Made by a program: the position numbers and the translations under genes
The notes under the pieces: generated by a model
Seen by the model: the letters and a program-made list of their open reading frames with translations, nothing else
What the model was told of the DNA's origin: nothing
Database searches by the model: none
Part shown: positions 1 to 6,142 of the stretch, in pieces
Position numbering within the stretch: the first letter of the stretch is position 1
How the letters are laid out: each line of letters starts with the position of its first letter
Source of the DNA: Candidatus Uhrbacteria bacterium
GTDB taxonomy: Bacteria > Patescibacteriota > Patescibacteriia > 2-12-FULL-60-25
Direction of reading: 5' to 3'
Length of the DNA stretch: 8,538 bases
Assembly: GCA_023246415.1 (NCBI GenBank)
Contig: JAHFIK010000054.1
Location: 1 to 8,538, forward strand

Positions 1-1
1 G

Positions 2-1846
2 GCAAAGATTGTGAAAGGGCCGGATTTCCCAACGGGCGGCATTATTTATAATAAGAAGGAGATCCTTGCGGCGTATGCCACCGGAAAAGCGGGGATTGTC
101 ATGCGGGCAAAAACAGAGATCGTTGAAGAGAAGGCCGGGATGTATCGCATTCTCGTCACCGAGATCCCGTATCAGGTGAATAAATCGACGCTGATCGAAA
201 AGATCGCGGAACTCGTCACGGAAAAGCGCATTGAGGGGATCCGGGATTTGCGCGACGAATCGTCGAAGGGAGAAGTCCGTATCGTGATCGACTTAAAGAA
301 GGATGCGTATCCAAAGAAAATCTTGAACCAGCTGTTCAAGATGACGCCGCTCCAGGAAACGTTCCACGTGAACATGCTCGCGATCGTCGACGGTCGGGTG
401 CCGCGCGTGCTCACGTTGAAGCAGATGCTTGAAGAATATATCAAGCATCGCAAGGAGGTTGTTCGCCGCCGCACGGAATTTGATTTGGCGAAGGCGAAGG
501 ATCGTGCGCATATTTTGGAAGGGTTGCGGATCGCGCTGCTCAAGATTGATGAAGTCATTCAGACGATCAAGAAGTCGAAAGATCGCGACGAGGCCCGGGT
601 GAACCTCATGTCCAAGTTCCGATTGTCGGAACTCCAGTCGAACGCGATTCTCGAGATGCGTCTCCAACAGCTCGCCAACCTTGAACGGTTGAAAGTGGAG
701 CAGGAGTACGATGAGAAGATGAAGTTGATCGCTGAACTCGAATCGATTCTCGCTTCAGCCAAAAAACTTCTCGGGGTGGTGAAGTCGGAAATCGTTGAAA
801 TGCGCGAGCGATTTGCAGATGATCGTCGCACGCAGGTCGTGGCGGGAGCGGTTGGGGAGTTCTCCATGGAAGACTTGATTCCGAACGAACCGACGCTCGT
901 CATGCTGACCGCAGACGGATACATCAAGCGATTGCCGCCAGATACCTTCCGTGCACAGAATCGCGGCGGCAAAGGCGTGTCCGGACTGACGACGAAAGAG
1001 GAAGACACGGTTGAGCGTTTGCTTTCAACGACGACGCACACGGACCTCCTCTTCTTTACGAATCGCGGTCGCGTGTTTGAAATGAAGGCGTACGATGTCC
1101 CGCAGGGGAGCCGGACGTCAAAAGGGCAGGCGATTGTGAACTTCCTTCAGCTCGCGCCAGGCGAAAAGGTGGCCACGACCATTGCGGTGGATGACATTGA
1201 AGGGTCGAAGAACCTGCTCATGATTACGAACATGGGAACGGTGAAGAAAACGGAGCTCGGGGAATTCAAGAACATGCGCCGTTCCGGTCTCATTGCGATC
1301 ACGCTCAAGCCGGGAGAAGATCTCCAGTGGGTGGAACCGACCACCGGAAGCGATGAAGTGGTGCTCGTGACCAAGCTCGGACAGTCGATCCGTTTCACAG
1401 AAGACGATGTCCGCCCGATGGGTCGCACCGCCGCCGGTGTTCGCGGGATGAAGCTGAAGAAGGACGACGTCATCATCGGCATGGATGTGGTGAACGCGAA
1501 CCTCGCCAAGAAAGGCGAACTCGAACTCTTCACGATTGCGGAAAACGGTCTCGGGAAGCGTACCGACTTGCGTGAATACAAGATTCAGAATCGCGGTGGA
1601 TCCGGCATTCGGACCATGCGGGTCACAGCAAAGACGGGCGGTGTGGTCGCCGCGTTCGTGGTGAATCGCACGGATGAACGCGATGTCATGATTATTTCCA
1701 AGAAAGGAACGGTCCTGCGCACCAAGTTCAAGAACGTCTCCTCGATTGGCCGCGACACGCAAGGCGTCCGCATCATGCGCTTCAAAGAAGACGGCGACGT
1801 CGTGTCGAGCGTGACGCTCCTCGCAGAAACAGAGGCGGAGCTCTAG
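2..1846 (+). CDS. gyrA: DNA gyrase subunit A, C-terminal 614 codons (5' end outside window)
   Basis: GyrA is the DNA-breaking and wrapping subunit of gyrase (A2B2), which puts negative supercoils into DNA using ATP. The frame is open from base 2, so the gene begins upstream and the GTG at 11 is internal. The visible part starts at the conserved GPDFPTGG segment. It continues through EIPYQVNK, the tower and coiled-coil region (HRKEVVRRRTEF, KAKDRAHILEGL) and into the C-terminal beta-pinwheel. The GyrA box reads QNRGGKG at 956-976, close to the classical QRRGGKG that separates GyrA from ParC. A degenerate second copy, QNRGGSG, lies in a later blade. The catalytic tyrosine and the winged-helix domain would lie upstream. 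The protein ends without the acidic tail of the E. coli protein. A hairpin terminator follows 28 bases after the stop. Identity is very secure; only the 5' end is missing. Confidence 0.97.
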   Translation, partial: AKIVKGPDFPTGGIIYNKKEILAAYATGKAGIVMRAKTEIVEEKAGMYRILVTEIPYQVNKSTLIEKIAELVTEKRIEGIRDLRDESSKGEVRIVIDLKKDAYPKKILNQLFKMTPLQETFHVNMLAIVDGRVPRVLTLKQMLEEYIKHRKEVVRRRTEFDLAKAKDRAHILEGLRIALLKIDEVIQTIKKSKDRDEARVNLMSKFRLSELQSNAILEMRLQQLANLERLKVEQEYDEKMKLIAELESILASAKKLLGVVKSEIVEMRERFADDRRTQVVAGAVGEFSMEDLIPNEPTLVMLTADGYIKRLPPDTFRAQNRGGKGVSGLTTKEEDTVERLLSTTTHTDLLFFTNRGRVFEMKAYDVPQGSRTSKGQAIVNFLQLAPGEKVATTIAVDDIEGSKNLLMITNMGTVKKTELGEFKNMRRSGLIAITLKPGEDLQWVEPTTGSDEVVLVTKLGQSIRFTEDDVRPMGRTAAGVRGMKLKKDDVIIGMDVVNANLAKKGELELFTIAENGLGKRTDLREYKIQNRGGSGIRTMRVTAKTGGVVAAFVVNRTDERDVMIISKKGTVLRTKFKNVSSIGRDTQGVRIMRFKEDGDVVSSVTLLAETEAEL

Positions 1847-1873
1847 GAGATCACGTTGAAACAATGAATGAGA

Positions 1874-1910
1874 GAGCGCTCCGATGGACATCGGAGCGCT
1901 CATTGCGATT
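1874..1910 (+). terminator. gyrA transcription terminator
   Basis: A perfect 12-bp stem (1874-1885 with 1890-1901) closes on a GGAC loop and is followed by ATTGCGATTT, a weak U-tract. It sits 28 bases after the gyrA stop and before the next promoter, which fits an intrinsic terminator. Confidence 0.75.
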
Positions 1911-1928
1911 TATGTACGTACAGTATTC

Positions 1929-1957
1929 TTGACTTTTTGGTTAAAATCTGGTAGATT
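1929..1957 (+). promoter_or_regulatory. Predicted sigma-70 promoter of orphan gene A
   Basis: TTGACT (1929-1934), a 17-bp spacer and TAGATT (1952-1957) give a good match to the -35/-10 pattern, with a start expected near 1964. A 10-bp perfect palindrome, TGTACGTACA (1913-1922), lies just upstream of the -35 box and could be an operator. The same TTGAC-N17 layout is found before the other orphan genes. Confidence 0.6.
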
Positions 1958-1976
1958 GCGATGTTCCTTTGAAATC

Positions 1977-2032
1977 CGTTGAATACGGCGTTTTTCAGCG
2001 TTCTGTAAGGCCGAAGAACGCCGTATTCAACG
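1977..2032 (+). promoter_or_regulatory. Leader hairpin of orphan gene A
   Basis: The stem pairs 1977-1996 with 2013-2032, 20 bp with one G-U pair and a 16-base loop. It begins about 13 bases after the predicted transcript start and ends 68 bases before the chosen start codon. Its core TTGAATACGGCG is matched by TTGAAGATGGCG in the leader hairpin of gene C, with a compensatory change on the opposite arm. It lacks a U-tract straight after the stem, so it is not an obvious terminator. A cis-regulatory RNA, an mRNA-stabilising hairpin or a DNA operator are all possible. Confidence 0.6.
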
Positions 2033-2100
2033 AACTGATGCTTGATGACGCATGGGGCGTTACGAGACCAGGGAGACCACGGCAGAAAGAGATGATGACG

Positions 2101-2943
2101 ATGTCTCAACCATTGATCACATCTGATGATCCGAAAGAAAACCACGCAGTGGAATTGTTCCGAGTCGCCTATCGGCGTTGCGGACTCAGTCCGGCTGCGC
2201 AACAACAGTTGAACGAACGTGGTGGCGAATTTCAGGGGCGAATCATCGAGGTGATTCAAGATCTGACGTTCGTTTCTCCGTCTGAGCCGACGTATGCATA
2301 TCCGGAAGGATATCGGGGTGTACGACCCATCGAAGAGCAGATTGAGCGAATCCAGGAATTGTTTCCTGGGGCTTCATGGCTCTACGATCGAAGCCTCGCG
2401 CGTCGTCCCTGTCCAGAAGGGATGGAAGGCTATTTCGCATTTCCGTGCTGGCGGTTCATCGCGCATACGTATCTCGACGCTGTACTGATTGCACTCGAAA
2501 AGCTCGAAGCCACTCGTTCGATTGAGGTCTACATTCGAGACCGGTTGACGAAAGAGCGTTACGCACAGTGCGAACGTTCGAAATGTGCGTGGGAGGAAAT
2601 CGAAGCACGTCAGACCAATCGGAGCCTCTATCTCCTTCCGGCACAGTTCGGTCTGCGATATCAAGGGCGCTCCGTCCTTGAGGCGACAGCTGGTTTCGTG
2701 CCTGGAGAATTCGGATTGGGTTTGTTTGAAACGATCATCATGTTGCTCACTCACCCCGACCGCTTGTCTAGATATACGGACCTGGGGATCTACTCCGCCG
2801 GTGATGAAATTCGGCATCAAGATGATGGAGAGCGTTGTATCGTTCCGTTTATCCAATCAAGCAACATCGCGCTTGAGCTCCTTTCAAGATTGCACGGTAC
2901 CAAAACAGCCCGTACGGGATCCGTATCGGCGATGATCTGGTAA
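2101..2943 (+). CDS. Orphan protein A, unknown function (280 aa)
   Basis: I do not recognise a characterised family. The frame opens upstream at a TTG (1969), but that extension would be encoded by the leader hairpin. I therefore take the ATG at 2101, with AGAAAGAG at 2084-2091 as a weak ribosome binding site; ATG 2092 is equally possible and 2038 less likely. The protein is soluble-looking, with no signal peptide or membrane helix. It is rich in charged and aromatic residues. Recognisable stretches are ELFPGASWLYDRS, GYFAFPCWRFIAHTYLD, LLPAQFGLRYQGRSV and EFGLGLFETIIMLLTHPDRL, ending in GSVSAMIW. From memory, unverified, these resemble multi-copy hypothetical proteins in Parcubacteria-type genomes. 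The gene appears monocistronic, with its own promoter, leader and terminator. It shares its leader layout with genes B and C, but convincing protein homology to them is not visible. Confidence 0.8.
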   Translation: MSQPLITSDDPKENHAVELFRVAYRRCGLSPAAQQQLNERGGEFQGRIIEVIQDLTFVSPSEPTYAYPEGYRGVRPIEEQIERIQELFPGASWLYDRSLARRPCPEGMEGYFAFPCWRFIAHTYLDAVLIALEKLEATRSIEVYIRDRLTKERYAQCERSKCAWEEIEARQTNRSLYLLPAQFGLRYQGRSVLEATAGFVPGEFGLGLFETIIMLLTHPDRLSRYTDLGIYSAGDEIRHQDDGERCIVPFIQSSNIALELLSRLHGTKTARTGSVSAMIW

Positions 2944-2959
2944 CGAACAGTCCACGTCT

Positions 2960-3030
2960 CCCTTTCAACGCACGTCGGTGCTCTCGGAAAGGGCAAACCT
3001 CGTATCTACGGATACGAGGTTTGTTTGTTG
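2960..3030 (+). terminator. Tandem hairpins ending orphan gene A
   Basis: A 7-bp stem (2960-2966 with 2987-2993) is followed with no gap by a perfect 13-bp stem (2994-3006 with 3011-3023, TACG loop) and then TTTGTTG. The second hairpin is a good intrinsic terminator beginning 50 bases after the stop. The role of the first is unknown. Confidence 0.8.
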
Positions 3031-3040
3031 TCTGCGCGTC

Positions 3041-3069
3041 TTGACGCGTCCGGCGTTTTCCTGTCCAAT
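3041..3069 (+). promoter_or_regulatory. Possible promoter of the exported-protein gene
   Basis: TTGACG (3041-3046), 17 bp and TCCAAT (3064-3069) match the -35/-10 layout moderately. It lies between the terminator of gene A and the next start codon, where a promoter is required. The predicted leader is about 50 nt. Confidence 0.4.
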
Positions 3070-3117
3070 GAATTGGTTCTTTCTGTGATTCGGACACTCA
3101 CAATGTGTACGTGGTAT

Positions 3118-3126
3118 GGAGGTGAT
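3118..3126 (+). promoter_or_regulatory. Strong Shine-Dalgarno site for the GTG start at 3129
   Basis: GGAGGTGAT is nearly a full complement of the 16S rRNA 3' end, and its GGAGG core lies 6 bases before the GTG. It fixes the start of the exported-protein gene. It contrasts with clpP, the DHH gene and smc, which show no such site. Confidence 0.85.
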
Positions 3127-3128
3127 TC

Positions 3129-3746
3129 GTGAAACACCCATTCGTTTTCATCGTCTGTTTCTTGGGACTGATTTCTCAACCGGCGCAGGCGCAGTATTCG
3201 GCGGCGGGATTTGGAGGGATGTCGTACTACTCGGCAGGTGGGAATACGGCGGACGCAAGCGGGACGGGCATTCGCATCGGACCGAACGTGCTGTTTATGC
3301 ACGATGCACATGGACGATTCGTTGCGGTGGATCTCCCATCCTACGAACTCAATGTGTCGCTCGGTGGACCCTATCTTCAGCTCGATATCGGCGGAAGGAT
3401 GCAGTGGGGATTGAGCAAATTCTACATCGGATATTTCCCAATTCCGTTGTCGTCCATCGGGATTCGTACATACCCGTTTGAGAAATACCTCAGCCTCTTT
3501 GCGAATTACGGATGGGGGACGTTTCTCTTCAACGAACGGACGTCAACCGTTGAGGCGGGCTTCGATATCGATATTCCTGTGAAGCACCTTGCGCGCAGCA
3601 AGAACGATGTGTGTTTCACGACATTCGGTCTCGCCGCATTTAATCGCTTCTCCACGCCATCGAATCACTTCATCCATGGTGATCAGTGGTCGCTCACATC
3701 AACCGGGGTGATGTTTCGGACCGGGGTCCGATTCCGTTATTTCTAA
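3129..3746 (+). CDS. Predicted secreted beta-rich protein, unknown function (205 aa)
   Basis: The start is GTG 3129, set by a very strong ribosome binding site. Residues 1-21 form a typical Sec signal peptide: lysine at position 2, hydrophobic core FVFIVCFLGLI, and a likely signal peptidase I cut after AQA. There is no lipobox. The mature part of about 184 residues is rich in glycine, tyrosine, phenylalanine and serine, with alternating hydrophobic and polar residues, no transmembrane helix, and a terminal FRYF. This looks like a small beta-barrel or beta-sandwich, and the terminal phenylalanine resembles the outer-membrane beta-barrel signal. If the host is a Patescibacterium, which should lack an outer membrane, a cell-surface or extracellular beta protein is more likely. 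The gene stands alone and converges on clpP. Export is well supported; fold and role are inference. Confidence 0.85.
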   Translation: MKHPFVFIVCFLGLISQPAQAQYSAAGFGGMSYYSAGGNTADASGTGIRIGPNVLFMHDAHGRFVAVDLPSYELNVSLGGPYLQLDIGGRMQWGLSKFYIGYFPIPLSSIGIRTYPFEKYLSLFANYGWGTFLFNERTSTVEAGFDIDIPVKHLARSKNDVCFTTFGLAAFNRFSTPSNHFIHGDQWSLTSTGVMFRTGVRFRYF

Positions 3747-3790
3747 ACACGCTCATCGCTGTCTCACGTCTCACCCATGTGATGGTCTTC

Positions 3791-3830
3791 ATCGCCTGGC
3801 GCCGCTCTATGTGCGCCAGGCGATTTGAAT
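3791..3830 (+). terminator. Terminator of the exported-protein gene
   Basis: A perfect 12-bp GC-rich stem (3791-3802 with 3813-3824) is followed by TTGAAT. It lies 45 bases after the stop codon. The U-tract is short, but the stem is strong. Confidence 0.7.
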
Positions 3831-3889
3831 TGCAGGCCATGAATATACTGACGGTAAACAGCTGGCCAAAAGCCATAAGCCCTGCTCTT

Positions 3890-3929
3890 AAAAAAAACAC
3901 CCATCACATTTCAGTGACAGGCGTTTTTT
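3890..3929 (-). terminator. Terminator of clpP
   Basis: Read on the minus strand, ACGCCTGTCAC pairs with GTGATGGGTGT through 11 bp including three G-U pairs. It is preceded by six A and followed by eight U (plus-strand A run 3890-3897). The wobble pairs close only in the minus-strand RNA, so this belongs to clpP. The hairpin begins about 14 bases after its stop. Confidence 0.85.
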
Positions 3930-3943
3930 CTCTCGTCGCTTCG

Positions 3944-4555
3944 TTAGAGAATTTTATCAATCAACCCGTACGCCATCGCTTCTTTCGGGTCCATGAAATT
4001 ATCGCGATCTGTATCGGCCTCGATCTTCTTGAGTGACTGCCCGGTGTGCTTTGCGAGAATCTTATTCAGCTGTTCTTTGACCTTGAGGATGCGCTCGGCG
4101 CGGATTTTGATATCCGTGGCCTGGCCTTCCACCCCGCCGAGCGGCTGGTGGATCATGATTTCAGCATTCGGGAGCGCAAACCGTTTTCCTTTGGCGCCGC
4201 CGGCCAAGATGACCGCGCCCATGCTCGCGGACATGCCCATACAAATGGTCGCGACATCGCACCCAACATGTTGCATCGCATCATAGATGGCGAGACCCGC
4301 GGTGACACTTCCTCCTGGAGAGTTTACATAGAGTTTGATGTCCTTTGATTTGTCCTGACTTTCAAGGAAGAGGATCTGCGCCACGATCGTATTTGCCACG
4401 CCGTCATCGATCTGGGATCCCAGCATGATGATGCGATCTTTGAGGAGCCGGGAATAGATGTCGTAGGCACGCTCGCCCATACTCGTCTTTTCAATGACGG
4501 TTGGGATAAGGTACGAATTGGTGATTTCTGAACGAATATCGTAGGGATTTGTCAT
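3944..4555 (-). CDS. clpP: ATP-dependent Clp protease proteolytic subunit (203 aa)
   Basis: ClpP forms a double-heptamer serine-protease barrel in the cytoplasm and degrades proteins unfolded and fed in by a Clp ATPase such as ClpX. The full-length sequence shows the catalytic triad Ser111 (in GMSASMGAV), His136 (in MIHQPLGG) and Asp185 (in DTDRDNFM). The spacings of 25 and 49 residues equal those of the E. coli enzyme. NSPGGSVTAGLAIYD and the ending YGLIDKIL are also typical. The start ATG fits the family N-terminus (SYLIPTVIEKT). There is no Shine-Dalgarno site, and the predicted promoter lies so close that the transcript may be almost leaderless. No clpX or tig is adjacent, so clpP stands alone here. 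Confidence 0.97.
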   Translation of the reverse strand: MTNPYDIRSEITNSYLIPTVIEKTSMGERAYDIYSRLLKDRIIMLGSQIDDGVANTIVAQILFLESQDKSKDIKLYVNSPGGSVTAGLAIYDAMQHVGCDVATICMGMSASMGAVILAGGAKGKRFALPNAEIMIHQPLGGVEGQATDIKIRAERILKVKEQLNKILAKHTGQSLKKIEADTDRDNFMDPKEAMAYGLIDKIL

Positions 4556-4563
4556 ACCAGAGT

Positions 4564-4592
4564 AGGGTAGCGGATGGCGAGTTAGCAGTCAA
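4564..4592 (-). promoter_or_regulatory. Possible clpP promoter
   Basis: On the minus strand TTGACT (4592-4587), a 17-bp spacer and TACCCT (4569-4564) precede the ATG by only 8 bases. The predicted transcript would start one or two bases before the start codon. The -10 box is a weak match. Confidence 0.4.
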
Positions 4593-4692
4593 AAGCCGAG
4601 AGTGCCAGATAGGGGCACGATTCATCGCGTCTCAATTTTGCATGGTCGCGTTGCACGCGTCCCTAAAAGAAGGAGGGACTCTTGAAATGCGA

Positions 4693-4824
4693 AAAACAAT
4701 CTCTTTTGTCATTCTGAGCCATGCGAAGAATCGCTTTCCCATCATGAACGTCCATCGTGATGATGAACCTCCATGACGGGAAAGCGATTCTTCGCGAAGC
4801 TCAGAATGACAAAGAGATTGTTTT
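4693..4824. repeat. REP-like long inverted repeat, also likely DHH-gene terminator
   Basis: Arms 4693-4746 and 4772-4824 are complementary over about 53 bases with four mismatches and one bulge, around a loop of about 25 bases. Each arm contains the core TCATTCTGAGC followed by GCGAAGAATCGCTTTCCC. This closely resembles a REP-type palindromic family (TCATTCTGAGC...GCGAAGAATC) that I recall from many bacterial genomes. It begins 6 bases after the DHH stop on the minus strand and ends in a U5 tract (plus-strand A run 4692-4696), so it can act as that gene's terminator. No transposase or clear target-site duplication is visible. The rest of the 4556-4830 gap holds only the clpP promoter region. 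Confidence 0.85.
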
Positions 4825-4830
4825 GTCTCT

Positions 4831-5865
4831 TCACGAAACAGGGGCTACGACTGCCGCCTCCGGCTTCTTCCCCAGCACCCGTTCAATCGCTTCTGCGAGT
4901 GGCTCTGGAATGATGACGCTTCCATCTTCCCGGTAGGTCATGACGCCGTCGATTTCAAATCCTGGGGCTTTGGCGTGTCCGCCACCGCCAAACGTGGTCG
5001 CGATGTCGACGACACTGCGGACCATGCTCCGCATGGATCCGCGGATACGATTGTTCGGACGTTCTCGCAAGACGAGTACGGAATCCGCATCACTGATCGT
5101 CGCGCTTAAAAAATTGATGAATCCAGACGGGATGTCTGCACCAAAAGCTTCAAGGTCTTGCAACGTCACATGTGTGACAGCGAGATCCCACGCGTCATAT
5201 CGCTTGAGGCGCGAGAGGATGCGCCCCCAGAGTTTGAGCGTCTCCGGGGTGTGTGCGTACCACATGTTGCGCATCACATCGTGAATGCGCGCGCCGTGCG
5301 CCACGAGATCCGAGGCGATATGCATCGAAGCAACAGACGTCGCTCCATTGGTGAAGTTCGAGGTGTCGTATGAGATTCCTGTCAGGAGGGATGTCGAAAT
5401 TTTGTCATCAATCGGAACATGGACTTCTTTGAAGAAGCGGTGGATCAGTTCAGAGGTGGAACTGGATGTTGGATCCACGATGACGAGATCACCATACCGC
5501 GAGTTGGTTGGATGATGATCGACATTCGCGAGGATATATCCCTGCGGGATGCGTGGAATATGCTGCTCGACGCCCGCGTAATCCAACTTCCCAGAATCAA
5601 GGACGAGCACGAGATCATACGCGCGATCGAAGACGGTCACGTCCGTGGTAAACCGATGGAGGTGATCGAGGAAGCGATACATCTCCGGCATTGGATCGGC
5701 GCAGAACGGCGTGATCTGTTTTCCTTCCTGATCCATCCACGTGATGAGCGCTGTGGCCGCGCCCAGCGTGTCCCCATCTGGCTTCTGGTGCGAGATCAGC
5801 AAGACACGATCCGAGGTTCGGATCGTCTCGCGCAAGCGCTGGAAGAGGTGGGGGATATGGGGCAT
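4831..5865 (-). CDS. DHH-family phosphoesterase, NrnA-like oligoribonuclease/pAp phosphatase (344 aa)
   Basis: NrnA-type enzymes degrade very short RNA (nanoRNA), and some dephosphorylate pAp or hydrolyse c-di-AMP products. The metal-binding motifs are all present and in order: HQKPDGD (His26, Asp30, Asp32), LVLDSG (Asp90), NVDHHPTN (Asp116-His117-His118) and GISYDTSNF (Asp167). The C-terminal DHHA1 substrate-binding domain shows IRGSMRS (around 275-280) and GGGGHAKAPGF (293-303). The length is slightly above that of typical NrnA because of a tail of about 40 residues ending KKPEAAVVAPVS. It is cytoplasmic. The gene is divergent from orphan B and ends at the REP-like hairpin, so it is probably monocistronic. 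The ATG at 5865 has no clear ribosome binding site. The exact substrate among the NrnA-like activities cannot be told from sequence. Confidence 0.93.
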   Translation of the reverse strand: MPHIPHLFQRLRETIRTSDRVLLISHQKPDGDTLGAATALITWMDQEGKQITPFCADPMPEMYRFLDHLHRFTTDVTVFDRAYDLVLVLDSGKLDYAGVEQHIPRIPQGYILANVDHHPTNSRYGDLVIVDPTSSSTSELIHRFFKEVHVPIDDKISTSLLTGISYDTSNFTNGATSVASMHIASDLVAHGARIHDVMRNMWYAHTPETLKLWGRILSRLKRYDAWDLAVTHVTLQDLEAFGADIPSGFINFLSATISDADSVLVLRERPNNRIRGSMRSMVRSVVDIATTFGGGGHAKAPGFEIDGVMTYREDGSVIIPEPLAEAIERVLGKKPEAAVVAPVS

Positions 5866-5876
5866 GAGAACCAGGA

Positions 5877-5905
5877 ACCTTACGGATTATTTAGGGAATC
5901 GTCAA
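5877..5905 (-). promoter_or_regulatory. Possible promoter of the DHH gene
   Basis: On the minus strand TTGACG (5905-5900), 17 bp and TAAGGT (5882-5877) lie 11 bases before the ATG. This leaves a leader of about 4 or 5 nt and no room for a ribosome binding site. Confidence 0.4.
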
Positions 5906-5907
5906 GG

Positions 5908-5930
5908 TTGGGGAGTGGGAAGTGGGGCGT
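5908..5930. repeat. Short copy of the GGGGAGTGGGAAGTGGG heptamer repeat
   Basis: GGGGAGT, GGGAAGT and GGGGCGT follow one another with a 7-bp period (5910-5930). The 19 bases at 5908-5926 are identical to 7824-7842, next to the larger repeat block before smc. It sits between the divergent promoters of the DHH gene and orphan B. Confidence 0.7.
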
Positions 5931-5961
5931 GATGTGGGGTGAAACAGGGAGCACATTAGAC

Positions 5962-5990
5962 TTGACATTTTCTTTGAATACTGGTAATAC
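5962..5990 (+). promoter_or_regulatory. Predicted promoter of orphan gene B
   Basis: A perfect TTGACA (5962-5967), a 17-bp spacer and TAATAC (5985-5990) with an extended -10 TGG upstream. A start near 5997 gives a leader of about 124 nt. Confidence 0.6.
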
Positions 5991-6034
5991 CGTCTTGCTC
6001 CTTAGTATCCTTAAAAGAATAACGTGTTTGCGCA

Positions 6035-6142
6035 TTGAATACGGATGGTACGCCTAAACCTCCCGCATGGTGCGGTGTGGTATTAGGTACGCCAAAAGAC
6101 AGGAAAGCAGAAGGTACGCCATGATTGAACAACCGGTACGCC
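6035..6142 (+). promoter_or_regulatory. Orphan B leader: TTGAATACGG motif, hairpin and four GGTACGCC copies
   Basis: TTGAATACGG (6035-6044) matches the leader motif of gene A. A hairpin follows: CCTAAACC (6053-6060) pairs with 6079-6087 with one bulge, and CCGCA/TGCGG (6063-6067, 6071-6075) forms the tip. The octamer GGTACGCC occurs four times in the same direction, at 6047, 6086, 6113 and 6135. Two copies flank the hairpin, one abuts the start codon and one is inside the coding start. This could be a repeated protein or RNA binding site. Confidence 0.5.

Noticed and set aside
1118..1903. 261-codon minus-strand open frame inside gyrA
   Set aside because: It is the antisense shadow of a strongly coding gyrA region, has no family resemblance, and runs into the gyrA terminator.
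1969..2100. Orphan A starting at TTG 1969 or ATG 2038
   Set aside because: The extension is encoded by the leader hairpin, and neither codon has a ribosome binding site. TTG 1969 would also need a nearly leaderless transcript. I cannot fully exclude it.
4549..4776. 75-codon plus-strand open frame between clpP and the DHH gene
   Set aside because: It overlaps the clpP start and runs into the REP-like repeat, with no recognisable protein features.
4693..4824. Miniature transposon (MITE) or CRISPR-like unit
   Set aside because: There is one copy only, with no transposase, no clear target duplication and no spacer array; a REP-like palindrome fits better.
5419..6057. 212-codon plus-strand open frame overlapping the DHH gene
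   Set aside because: Most of it is antisense to the conserved DHH domain, and its end crosses the heptamer repeat and the orphan B promoter.
6067..6120. Orphan B starting at ATG 6067
   Set aside because: It lies inside the leader hairpin without a ribosome binding site; ATG 6121 has AGAAGG at proper spacing and aligns with protein C.
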